Source: Herpetosiphon giganteus
GTDB lineage: Bacteria > Chloroflexota > Chloroflexia > Chloroflexales > Herpetosiphonaceae
Length of the DNA: 64,000 nt
NCBI RefSeq assembly: GCF_016907925.1
Contig: NZ_JAFBCZ010000003.1
Coordinates: 270,129 to 334,128 of the forward strand
Direction: 5' to 3'
Part shown: piece after piece, positions 16,684 to 24,802 of the stretch
Position numbering within the stretch: the stretch's first letter is position 1
Layout: each line of letters opens with the position of its first letter
Position numbers and translations under genes: made by a program
The notes under the pieces: model-generated
The model's input: only the letters and a program-made list of their open reading frames with translations
Database searches by the model: none
Told to the model about the DNA's origin: nothing

Positions 16684-18185
16684 TGCTTGATTGATTCGCG
16701 CTGGTTGACCCACGGCGTTTCCAAGCGTAGCAATGGCGCATTATCAACGTTGGTCAGGAATTTATGGTTGTTGTAGGCTGAGTCGTAATAATCGCCAATC
16801 GTGCCTTTGCGCAAGGCTGCTTCGATTTCGCGCACGCCATCTTCAACTGTGTACTGCGGGCTGAAATTGAGCACTTTGGCAATTTTGGCGAACGAAACGC
16901 GATAATTACGCTTATCAACATCGCTGCCTTGCAACACCAACTCAGCCTCAGGAATCAATTGGCCAATTAATTCGCCGATTGCGCTGATCGTATAGTTTTG
17001 CGCATCCGAGCCAACATTGAAAATCTCGCCGCGCACCGCTGCCAGTGGCGCATTTAAGCTCATCACAACCGCGCGGGCTGCATCATCGGCATGGACAAAT
17101 GGCCGCCATTGATCGCCGCCAAAGACCGTGATTTTGCCTTCGCGTACAGCTTTGGCGGTAAGCAAATTGACCACCAAATCAAAGCGTGGCCGTGGCGACA
17201 AGCCATAAATCGTTGAAAAACGCAGAATCGTGGGGGCAAATTGCTGGTCGGCCAAGCCCAACAAAATCGTCTCTGAATCGATTTTGGTTTGAGCGTAGAG
17301 CGAAACCGGATTGAGCGCCGAACGCTCGTCGAGCAATTCATCAGACGCGCCATAGACGCTACAGGTCGAGGCAAAAATAAAGCGCCGAATGCCATAGCCT
17401 TTGCAGGCTTCAGCCAACATTCGGGTGGCAATCAGATTAATTTCGGTGCTGAAATCTGCATCAATCGCGCAGGCTGGATCGCCAACAATCGCCCCAAGGT
17501 GAATCACCGCATCCATGCCAACCAGCGAGCGCACGACAGTTTCGATGTGGCGCATATCGCCATGCACAAACTCAAATTGCGGGTGATTGTACAACTCGCG
17601 AATCGCGCCATCGCCATACATCAGCGAGTCAACCAAGCGCACATGATAGCCTTGATTGAGCAAGCGGCGCAGCACCAACGAGCCAATATAGCCCGCCCCG
17701 CCAATTACCAACACATGCTTAATCGGCTGATCAGCTTTGGGCGTTTGACGTTCCAAGGCATCGACGGCGAGCACCACATTGCGCGCAATCCGAATACCAA
17801 TAATCAACCCCGAGCTAAAGACCCAGCTCAGCACCACAACCCCACGCGGAACAAACGGCAAGAAGCGCAGAAAGAAAAAGCTAAATCCATAGGCAAGATG
17901 GGCTAAGGTGGTGGCTTGCAACAAGGTGATGATTTTGAAGCGCCGCGCATAACTGCGCACGTGATGATAAACCCCAAACATCCAGAGCAAGCCTAGGCCA
18001 AGGCTGGTCAATAACCAACTGGTGCTCAAAAATTGGTTGCGATAATCCAAAATCAAGCGTTCGGCTAAATGTGGCTCGTGCAGCACAATCGTGATATAGC
18101 GCACCACAAAGGCCAAGAGCAAGCCGCTATTAATCAAGATTGCATCGACCAACAGCCTTGTTGCAATTGCGCGTGAAAATTTCAA
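16680..18185 (-). CDS. Membrane-anchored NAD-dependent sugar epimerase/dehydratase
   Basis: The 501-aa protein begins with about four membrane helices (residues 10-160), similar in layout to WbpM/CapD/FlaA1-type polysaccharide proteins. An extended SDR domain follows, starting VLVIGGAGYIGS (about residue 173) with the active-site STCSVYG and YAQTK (YxxxK). The catalytic domain is of the GalE/RmlB class, not the usual CapD one. It probably makes a nucleotide sugar at the membrane. It lies between an aminotransferase and a nucleotidyltransferase in a minus-strand operon. Confidence 0.87.
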   Translation of the reverse strand: MKFSRAIATRLLVDAILINSGLLLAFVVRYITIVLHEPHLAERLILDYRNQFLSTSWLLTSLGLGLLWMFGVYHHVRSYARRFKIITLLQATTLAHLAYGFSFFFLRFLPFVPRGVVVLSWVFSSGLIIGIRIARNVVLAVDALERQTPKADQPIKHVLVIGGAGYIGSLVLRRLLNQGYHVRLVDSLMYGDGAIRELYNHPQFEFVHGDMRHIETVVRSLVGMDAVIHLGAIVGDPACAIDADFSTEINLIATRMLAEACKGYGIRRFIFASTCSVYGASDELLDERSALNPVSLYAQTKIDSETILLGLADQQFAPTILRFSTIYGLSPRPRFDLVVNLLTAKAVREGKITVFGGDQWRPFVHADDAARAVVMSLNAPLAAVRGEIFNVGSDAQNYTISAIGELIGQLIPEAELVLQGSDVDKRNYRVSFAKIAKVLNFSPQYTVEDGVREIEAALRKGTIGDYYDSAYNNHKFLTNVDNAPLLRLETPWVNQRESIKQ

Positions 18186-18361
18186 GGCAGTGCTCCTTTC
18201 CTAGTTGCAATAATTGGCTATAGGCTATGGGCGATAGGCTCTAGGAATGGTTTTGAGTGCCTATCGCCCATTTATTTGAGCCTTAACCTTGTTTTTTTGA
18301 AGCAAAGAAGCGTTTGGAACTCCCCAAAATAGCCCATAGCCTATAGCCTATAGCCAGAGCA
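18186..18361. repeat. Word-like repeats in the polysaccharide operon spacer
   Basis: TATAGGCTATGGGCGATAGG near 18219 and AGCCCATAGCCTATAGCC near 18330 are inverted relatives of each other and could pair across the spacer, folding the mRNA between the aminotransferase and the SDR gene. Confidence 0.5.
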
Positions 18362-19540
18362 CTATTGGCTGGCGGCGATTTCCTCGCCATAGGCGCAAAT
18401 CAGCTTGATTGCATTGCAGATGGTTTCGATTGTGTCGAACTCCATTTCGGAGTGCATTGGCAAGCTTAAACTGGCCTTTGCCAACCAATCAGTTTTGGGC
18501 AGGCTACCCTCGGCTGGCGCAAATTGGGCATAGGCTGCATGGCGATGAACTGGCGGATCGTAGTAGGCGCGGGTTTCAATCCCCTCGGCAGCCAGCGCTT
18601 GGCGCAGCATGTCGCGGCTCAAACCAAAGTAGGTTTCGTCGATGGTAATTGAATAATCTTTGTAGGAACAGCGATCGCTTGGACGCACCGCTTGAAAATC
18701 AATTCCAGGTGTGGCAAACAAGGCTGCCCAATATAAGGCTGCATATTGGCTGCGCTGGCGGGCTGCTTGCTCTAGTTGATCAAGGCTATGGCGGCCCATA
18801 ATGGCGTTATATTCGGCCATGCGAGCATTCAGCCCAGCCCAATCGCTGCCATACTTGCCATCGTTGCCATATTCGCGGCCTGTGCGAATTTTGTGAGCCA
18901 ATTCGTCGTTGTTGGTGGCGACAATGCCGCCCTCGCCAGCAATCAAGAGCTTGGTTGGGCTAAGGCTAAAACATTCAGCGGTGCCAAATCCGCCAACAGG
19001 TTGCCCGTTGTATTGTGCTCCAAATCCATGGGCTGCATCGAAAATTAAGGGAATGCCAGCCTCGTTGGCCAGCGCTTCAAGCTCGGCAATTGCTGCCGGA
19101 TTGCCAAAATTGTGGACTGCAACGATTGCCTGAACCTCTGGCGTAAGCGCCGCCCGTACTGCCTTAACATCAATATTGGTCGTTGCTGGGTCGATGTCGA
19201 CAAAGCGCGGGGTTGCGCCTGCCCAAATCAAGGCACTGACGGTTGCCATAAAAGTAAAGCTTGGCACGATCACTGGCCCGTTTAAGCCCAAGGCACGGTA
19301 CGTTAAGGCCAAACCAGTTGTACAACTTGAAACCGCAATTGCATGGGCAACCCCGAGATGGTCGGCAACGGCTTGTTCAAAGGCAGCCAAATGTTGGCCC
19401 TTGGTGACCATTCCGCTAATTAATGTTTGCTCAACAGCTGGGGCTAAGGTTGCAAACTCAGGCAAAACAGGACGAACTAAGCGAATTGGCGACGTTGCCA
19501 AAGGCGTACCGCCAAGAATTGCAGGACGTAAATCAGCCAT
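18362..19540 (-). CDS. DegT/DnrJ/EryC1/StrS-family sugar aminotransferase
   Basis: The 392-aa PLP-dependent enzyme aminates a nucleotide-linked keto sugar. The internal-aldimine lysine sits in SLSPTKLLIAGEGG. Other family strings are PSFTFMATVSALIWAGATPRF and FDAAHGFGA. I chose the ATG at 19540, which has AGGAAAG at a usable distance; a GTG three codons earlier is too close to it. It is the first gene of the three-gene minus-strand operon, so it may act on the product of the downstream SDR. Confidence 0.9.
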   Translation of the reverse strand: MADLRPAILGGTPLATSPIRLVRPVLPEFATLAPAVEQTLISGMVTKGQHLAAFEQAVADHLGVAHAIAVSSCTTGLALTYRALGLNGPVIVPSFTFMATVSALIWAGATPRFVDIDPATTNIDVKAVRAALTPEVQAIVAVHNFGNPAAIAELEALANEAGIPLIFDAAHGFGAQYNGQPVGGFGTAECFSLSPTKLLIAGEGGIVATNNDELAHKIRTGREYGNDGKYGSDWAGLNARMAEYNAIMGRHSLDQLEQAARQRSQYAALYWAALFATPGIDFQAVRPSDRCSYKDYSITIDETYFGLSRDMLRQALAAEGIETRAYYDPPVHRHAAYAQFAPAEGSLPKTDWLAKASLSLPMHSEMEFDTIETICNAIKLICAYGEEIAASQ

Positions 19541-19656
19541 AAACGACACTCTTTCCTAGGTATGATTCACTTCAGGATAGCATAAACGCGCAAATGCTGG
19601 CTATCCCCTTTGGGTTTTGGGCAACGATTAGTGCTTTCGTTATGGGAGGTTATCGA

Positions 19657-20202
19657 ATGAAGTTTTTTGTGCGCGTCGCGGCGATTATTATCCGCAATCA
19701 ACAAGTGCTGGTGCATCGCTCTGAGCAGCAAGGCAGCAGTTATTGTGCCTTACCAGGTGGTCACCTCGAAGTGGGTGAGACGACCGAAGCATGTGTGGTG
19801 CGTGAGTTTGCCGAAGAATTTGGGGTGGCAATTCAGCTGGAGCGGTTGGTGTATATTGCCGAGGGCATGTTTATGGCTGGGCGCAAAAAGCCCAAGCCCA
19901 AACACGAAATCGTGTTTTATTACCGAGCGCACTTGCAAGATCCCATGGTTGTGGTGCGCTCTCGCGAGGAACCAACAATGTATGCCGATTGGCTCAGCCT
20001 CGATAGCAATTTGGCCGAGTTGTATCCCCAATGGCTGCGCTCGATTTTAGCAAGCGATTATCAGCACAATTGGCAAGATTGCCCACGCCAGATTATTGCC
20101 AATGAATTGATTCAGCCACCAACGACCATAATTCGCCAGCTTTATTCTGGCGATGGCAGCACAAAATCGTCGTCGCTAGGGGCTGGGGTTGATAATTCAT
20201 AA
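19657..20202 (+). CDS. Nudix hydrolase
   Basis: The 181-aa protein has a complete Nudix box: GGHLEVGE, then seven residues later REFAEEFG. It hydrolyses a nucleoside-diphosphate-linked compound whose identity is not visible. The ATG at 19657 is preceded by GGGAGG with an 8-base gap, better than the longer frame upstream. Its last 61 bases overlap the 3' end of a convergent small gene. Confidence 0.87.
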   Translation: MKFFVRVAAIIIRNQQVLVHRSEQQGSSYCALPGGHLEVGETTEACVVREFAEEFGVAIQLERLVYIAEGMFMAGRKKPKPKHEIVFYYRAHLQDPMVVVRSREEPTMYADWLSLDSNLAELYPQWLRSILASDYQHNWQDCPRQIIANELIQPPTTIIRQLYSGDGSTKSSSLGAGVDNS

Positions 20203-20441
20203 CGCATTACCATGGCCAACCGATCAATATCGCTAATCAGCACTTCTTGCTGGCCGCGAGCTTCGCTGACCAACATGCCGCTATCGCCAACTTTAATATC
20301 GTAGAGTGCTTGCGATTGCAACACAACCAAGCGATGATTGCCTGCGGAAATGAGCACTGGCACTTTGATTTTGTTGACCAACAAATCGCCATCAAGCAAA
20401 ACCCGCGCCGTATTCGGAGGAGGAGTATCTACTATTGTCAT
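20142..20441 (-). CDS. Small hypothetical protein overlapping the Nudix gene tail-to-tail
   Basis: This frame encodes about 99 aa of beta-rich sequence (RVLLDGDLLVNKIKVPVLI, LVVLQSQALYDIKVGDSG) that reads like a real domain, followed by an acidic proline tail. I recognise no family. The start is uncertain: the ATG at 20441 has AGGG in front, while earlier ATGs at about 20456 and 20477 are possible. The last 61 bases are shared with the convergent Nudix gene. Confidence 0.5.
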   Translation of the reverse strand: MTIVDTPPPNTARVLLDGDLLVNKIKVPVLISAGNHRLVVLQSQALYDIKVGDSGMLVSEARGQQEVLISDIDRLAMVMRYELSTPAPSDDDFVLPSPE

Positions 20442-20477
20442 AACCGGAACCCTCATTGCGTAATTGTGTCGCATCAT

Positions 20478-21059
20478 ACCATAAAGCTTTTTGGGCTTCG
20501 CAGGCCTGGATCCAAGTATCCATCAAACGGATCATGGGCTTTGTTTGTTCCCAAAGCCCTAAAAGCCAAGCCTTGGCTTTAATCAAGGCCAGCAAGCAGC
20601 TTTTAAGATTCCATCAAAAGTCTGAGGATGGGGGGCGGGTGCCAGCGGTTCTTTCAAGGGTAGGTTGTTACGATCCCCCTCACCTCAACCCCTCTCCCGT
20701 CCAACGGGCGAGGGGCTTTAATGGCGTGGTTGTTGCATGATTTGTAGTAAACATTGGTGCTCCCCCTCGCCCGCGTTTTCGTGGGAGAGGGGGTTGGGGT
20801 GAGGGAACGCTCCACCGCCGACCAATCGCTCAAAACCAACCCTTGTAAGGGCCAGGGGCTGGGGATCGGAATCCCGTGCTGTACCAACCATCTGTTGCCA
20901 ACCCCAATGATTTCCGCTAGCCAAACGCCTAGAGCCTATAGCCTCATGCTCTTCGCGAACTTCGTGTTCTTCGTGGTTCCTGATCCCTAACATCTAACCC
21001 CCGATCCCCAAACATACCAATTCCAACAAAAGTCTTATAAATAGTCGTGATGAGTATGC
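20478..21059. other. Intergenic region before the tmRNA gene
   Basis: The stretch holds a palindromic element (20675-20805), word-like repeats of the CACGAAG/CTTCGTG type (20945-20980) and GATCCC/CTAACCCC words. Bases 20478-20640 contain nothing I can assign. Confidence 0.55.
20675..20805. repeat. MITE-like palindromic element, copy 2
   Basis: It begins CCCCCTCACCTCAACCCC and ends GGGGTTGGGGTGAGGG, with two internal hairpins (CTCCCGTCCAACGGGCGAGGGG and CCCTCGCCCGCGTTTTCGTGGGAGAGGG types, shortened here). It is homologous to the element at 3730-3927. Confidence 0.75.
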
Positions 21060-21065
21060 TATAAT
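21060..21065 (+). promoter_or_regulatory. TATAAT -10 box of the tmRNA gene
   Basis: A perfect TATAAT lies 32 bases before the mature tmRNA 5' end. No clear -35 hexamer is visible. Confidence 0.5.
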
Positions 21066-21097
21066 ACAAAGACCTCGAACGCAGAGGCCTACTACCT

Positions 21098-21456
21098 GGG
21101 GATGCTTGGTTTCGACAGGGAGGGCCGATCGTAAGTGGCAAGCCGAGACGCTGAGCCTCGTTAAATCGGCAACGCCATTAACTGGCAAAAACACTTTCCG
21201 CGCTCCTGTAGCGCTTGCTGCCTAATTAAGGCAACACGCCTCTACTAGCCTCAGCCCGATGGGCTTGTAGCGGCGACATTTAGTCGGGTCGCTCCCTTAG
21301 TTATGTCTGTGGGCTAGGGGCTAAGATTAACAGGCTGGTCGTGGCCCGCTTTGTCTATCGGGTGGTGCTACGATAAGATTTAATCAATAGACTACGCTTG
21401 TAGATGCTTGCGGTTTAACTTTTTGGACGCGGGTTCGATTCCCGCCATCTCCACCA
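21098..21456 (+). ncRNA. ssrA: tmRNA (trans-translation RNA)
   Basis: The 359-nt RNA rescues stalled ribosomes. The 5' end GGGGATG pairs with the 3' CATCTCC (one G-U pair) to form the acceptor stem, and ACCA ends the RNA. TGGTTTCGAC follows the acceptor and GGGTTCGATTCCC forms the T-arm. The tag frame runs from GGC at 21184 to TAA at 21225 and encodes GKNTFRAPVALAA, with the usual ALAA-type degradation end. The resume codon is glycine. A terminator follows at once. Confidence 0.95.
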
Positions 21457-21465
21457 AGATCAAGC

Positions 21466-21500
21466 AAATCCAGCCACTTCAATGGCTGGATTTGTTGTTT
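21466..21500. terminator. Terminator of ssrA, shared with the convergent kinase gene
   Basis: The stem AAATCCAGCCA / TGGCTGGATTT has a 6-base loop and is followed by GTTGTTTT. Confidence 0.75.
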
Positions 21501-23272
21501 TAGAGCTGTTTAAAAAAGTATTGATAGATGGCATTACTCCCTAAGCTGCCGCCTAAAGCATAAAAGAAGGCAGTTAATGAAAATGGATTAAACGCTCCGA
21601 AAATATAAATCGCATACACGCTGCCTGCTAACAACGCCCCACCAATGCTCAACAGCAACTGAATAATCACATCATGTTTGCGCTCAGCAAACATCATCGC
21701 CCAAATAATGCCAATTAATGCGCCAACTGCTGCCTCAATCAAGAGGCTGTTGTTGGGATAATAGACTACCGCCAAAACGATGCTCAGAAATACAGCACCG
21801 CCGCCAAAGCCAGCAATCAAGGGCCATAAATCGCCGGTATCTGGCTTGGGCAGCGTGCCTTGGGCGAGTTGAATCTTCAATTTGCGCCGCTGCGGTTTTT
21901 CAGTGCCAATCCGAATTTCAAAGCTTACGCTCGCAGATTGACCAGGCATTGGGTTACGATCAAGATCGAGGCCAAATTGAAACTGTTGGGGTTGATCGGG
22001 CACGACGTAAAGCTCTGGTGGCCCAACTTGCAACCAGCCAGGTGCATCGACGGCCTTAATATGCGCTGCCCGATTGCGCGCCGTAACCGTCAATGGCGTG
22101 GCGGTCATACCATCCAACGGCAACATCACGGTGTTGTATTCAAATTTAACTTCAGCAGCCAATAGATTCGGCGCTAAGCTTCCAACCAAAAAATCAAGCA
22201 CCCGCTCTGGACGTTCGTTTTGCACCAGCATGCGATGAACTTTGATCGCCAATTCCGTGTGTTGATGCTGACGCAACCATGTATTCAGATCGCCGTTGAC
22301 CAAGGCATGCAAGCCATAGCCCCAATCGGCCTGAATCGCCTGGGCCAAATCATGGCCATTATAGGGCGTGACTCCACTCGGAAACTTAAACGGCTGCACA
22401 AGCGTTGGCTCAAGCGTTTCCTCAAGCAAATCGCGGAAAATGGTGGCATTTGGCCGTTGGCTTAAATCTTCATGCAACGCGCGGCCAAGCACTTGTTGCA
22501 TGCGTTGGGGCAAGCTGGTTAATTTCGGGAAGTGTAACGGGTGTTGGGTTGGATCATCGTCAGTGAGCAGTTGATAGATGGTGGCGGCTAAATTATAAAT
22601 ATCGCTGGCAGGATAGCGCTGATTGCGATATTGCTCAGGCGCGGCATAGCCAGGCGTGCCATAGGTTTTGCCTGCACCGCTAATTGCGGCTGCGCCAAAA
22701 TCGACCAAAAATAACTCGTTACTCTCACGATCACGAATCAAATTGGCGGGCTTAATATCGCCATGGACAATTGGTGGCTTGAGGCCATGCAAATATTCCA
22801 AAATTTTGCATACCACAATCCCATCACGCAGCACTTGCTCGAATGGCCGAGCCTTACCCGCCATAAAGCTGCCATCAACCAGAATATGGCTTAGCCCATA
22901 CTCCAAATCACGACCTGCCACATATTCCATCACAATTGTGGCAACCCCGTCTTCCTCAAAATAGGCAAAAACTTGGGGAATTTGGGGATGGCGGAGCTTG
23001 GTTAGCAGCTCAGCTTCGGTGGCAAACATGCGCCGCGATTCGCTGCCGCCTTGGAGTTGCGTGCGCTTCAAAATACATTGCCGATTGAAGGTACGGGTAT
23101 CTTCGGCAAGGTAGATTTGGCCAGTGCCACCCTCGCGCAAGGGTTGAAGTACCCGATATTGACCCATAATCAACGCACCAGCTACCAGCAGTTGAGGTAG
23201 CGGTGCGTTACATTGATCACAGCTAGAGCTTTGGGCATTAGCCACGGTTGTGCCACACGCAGGACATTGCAT
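21500..23272 (-). CDS. Membrane-bound Ser/Thr protein kinase with zinc ribbon
   Basis: The 590-aa protein starts with a zinc ribbon (CPAC then CDQC, residues 3-21). A PknB-type kinase domain (about 35-285) has the ATP lysine in ILKRT, the catalytic loop HGDIKPANLI (HGD in place of HRD, common in such kinases) and DFGAAA. An Ig-like region follows (about 370-465). The C-terminus has about four membrane helices (residues 475-590). It could phosphorylate cytoplasmic proteins in response to envelope signals. It converges on ssrA. The substrate is unknown. Confidence 0.88.
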   Translation of the reverse strand: MQCPACGTTVANAQSSSCDQCNAPLPQLLVAGALIMGQYRVLQPLREGGTGQIYLAEDTRTFNRQCILKRTQLQGGSESRRMFATEAELLTKLRHPQIPQVFAYFEEDGVATIVMEYVAGRDLEYGLSHILVDGSFMAGKARPFEQVLRDGIVVCKILEYLHGLKPPIVHGDIKPANLIRDRESNELFLVDFGAAAISGAGKTYGTPGYAAPEQYRNQRYPASDIYNLAATIYQLLTDDDPTQHPLHFPKLTSLPQRMQQVLGRALHEDLSQRPNATIFRDLLEETLEPTLVQPFKFPSGVTPYNGHDLAQAIQADWGYGLHALVNGDLNTWLRQHQHTELAIKVHRMLVQNERPERVLDFLVGSLAPNLLAAEVKFEYNTVMLPLDGMTATPLTVTARNRAAHIKAVDAPGWLQVGPPELYVVPDQPQQFQFGLDLDRNPMPGQSASVSFEIRIGTEKPQRRKLKIQLAQGTLPKPDTGDLWPLIAGFGGGAVFLSIVLAVVYYPNNSLLIEAAVGALIGIIWAMMFAERKHDVIIQLLLSIGGALLAGSVYAIYIFGAFNPFSLTAFFYALGGSLGSNAIYQYFFKQL

Positions 23273-23338
23273 AGATTGGTCTCAATTAAAGGCTTTTCAC
23301 GTATGATACACGTTTACGCAACTTTGCCCAAAAGGTGG

Positions 23339-24115
23339 CTACTGCTGGCGGCGTTCATTGGCCAAGATTGCCAAAACTTCTTGCTGCAACGCTGCATTCG
23401 TCGCCACCGCATCTGCCCCCCAAATGCTGGCCTCGCCAGCCCAGGTTGTAAAATGGCCGCCAGCCTCGCGCAAAATTGGCAGCAATGGCGCGCAATCCCA
23501 CGGATTCATGGCAGGATCAAGCATAATTTCGGCCCGCCCAGTTGCCACCAACACGTAGCCATAGCAATCGCCCCAGGTGCGCTGAAGTTTGGTTTTGCTC
23601 ACCAGTTGCGCGTAGGCATCAGAGCGTTTCATGGCCGAAGTTACCGAGGTCGTGAGCAATGTGGCCTCAGCTAGCGTGTCGACCTTGCTCACATGCGCTG
23701 GCCGCCCATTCCAGCTACAGCCCAAACCATCAGCCGCCGCTAGCATCTCATCGAAGGCTGGCAAATAGACTGCGCCCACACTGGCTTGGCCTTTGACTTC
23801 TAGCCCAATCAGCACGCCATAAAACGGCACGCCATGAATAAAGGTTTTAGTACCATCAATTGGGTCGATAATCCAGCGATAATCAGCATCGCCCTGTTGT
23901 TCGCCATGTTCCTCGCCAATAATCGTATGGCTTGGAAAATAGCGCCCAATACATTCCCGAATGATCGTTTCGGCTTCGCGATCGGCGCGAGTAACCGGAG
24001 TCGAATCGCCTTTGGTTTCAACCTGAACATCGGCCCCAAAATAGGCCAGCGTGCGCCGACCACCTAAATAGGCAGCTTCGCTCGCAACATCCAACAATTC
24101 GCGCAAACTTGGCAT
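23339..24115 (-). CDS. Inositol-monophosphatase-family phosphatase, HisN-like
   Basis: The 258-aa magnesium-dependent phosphatase shows the IMPase metal site GEEHG, IDPIDGTKTFIHG and the C-terminal PWDCAPLLPIL. The string DPIDGTKTFIHGVPFYGVLIGL-type sequence and GDCYGYVLVATGRAE resemble histidinol-phosphate phosphatase HisN, so histidine synthesis is likely, though inositol monophosphatase is possible. Of several in-frame ATGs I chose 24115, which has GAAGG at about 9 bases. The MarR gene ends 27 bases upstream on the same strand, so the two probably share a transcript. Confidence 0.85.
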   Translation of the reverse strand: MPSLRELLDVASEAAYLGGRRTLAYFGADVQVETKGDSTPVTRADREAETIIRECIGRYFPSHTIIGEEHGEQQGDADYRWIIDPIDGTKTFIHGVPFYGVLIGLEVKGQASVGAVYLPAFDEMLAAADGLGCSWNGRPAHVSKVDTLAEATLLTTSVTSAMKRSDAYAQLVSKTKLQRTWGDCYGYVLVATGRAEIMLDPAMNPWDCAPLLPILREAGGHFTTWAGEASIWGADAVATNAALQQEVLAILANERRQQ

Positions 24116-24142
24116 GGCTTGCATCCTTCCATAGCAACACAA

Positions 24143-24616
24143 TTAGCGTGAGCCATGGTAGTTGGCAGCATCCAAACGAGCAAGTTCTTGCACAAAGCGC
24201 TGCACAATATCGGCCAAAAGCGCCAATTCCTGATTATCGAATTGCTCCATCAGCTGCGACATATCGCGATAGCGTTCAGCATTGATTGATTCAATCTTTT
24301 TGCGCCCTGCATCCGTAAGCTCTACGAACACTACGCGACGATCTTGTTCGTCGCGCTCGCGAGCCACCAAATCGTTGTTGATCAGCCGATCAACAATGCC
24401 GGTTAATGTGGCGGGTGCATGCTGAGTAATGCGCCCAAGGTCACTCATGCTGGCGCGGCCTTGGTGGGCATCGAGGGCAATTAATAAAATTGCCTGCGAA
24501 AGCGTCAAGCCCAAGCGTTCCATAGTTTGGCTGCTTTGGCGATGCGAGAGCCAAGTCAATTGGCGAATCATATCGGAGATTGAGCTGAGTAGTGAACTAC
24601 GATGTTCATCTTCCAT
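24143..24616 (-). CDS. MarR-family transcriptional regulator
   Basis: The 157-aa winged-helix dimeric regulator carries LTLSQAILLIALD, the recognition helix region APATLTGIVDRLINNDLV and the wing ARERDEQDRRVVFVELTDAGRKK (shortened in effect). AAGGAAA precedes the ATG at 24616. It is divergent from the RND exporter across a 186-base spacer with TTGTGAA-type repeats, so it most likely represses itself and the exporter. Confidence 0.9.
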   Translation of the reverse strand: MEDEHRSSLLSSISDMIRQLTWLSHRQSSQTMERLGLTLSQAILLIALDAHQGRASMSDLGRITQHAPATLTGIVDRLINNDLVARERDEQDRRVVFVELTDAGRKKIESINAERYRDMSQLMEQFDNQELALLADIVQRFVQELARLDAANYHGSR

Positions 24617-24629
24617 AAAGATTTCCTTG

Positions 24630-24712
24630 TTGTGAACAATTGTGAAAAACCACAGTACCATGCCACTTTAGGGCGATTGGCATCTTGACACAAAATTCAC
24701 AAATCCTATAAT
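24630..24712. promoter_or_regulatory. Divergent control region: TTGTGAA repeats and consensus promoter for the RND exporter
   Basis: TTGTGAA occurs at 24630-24636 and 24640-24646, and its inverse TTCACAA at 24696-24702 lies between a perfect TTGACA (24685-24690) and a perfect TATAAT (24707-24712), 16 bases apart, facing the RND gene. The repeats are candidate half-sites for the MarR protein. The binding is inferred. Confidence 0.6.
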
Positions 24713-24802
24713 AGTTCGCGTGCCGAAATATTATCGACATATATAATCGTAGCGACAAATAATCTTGCCGTCAAACATTTTCGTGCCGAAAGGAGCCACG
24801 TA

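Noticed and set aside
20392..20595. 67-codon minus-strand frame overlapping the small hypothetical gene
   Set aside because: It overlaps a better frame and has no ribosome site or known motif; it could be a short upstream peptide but I cannot support it.
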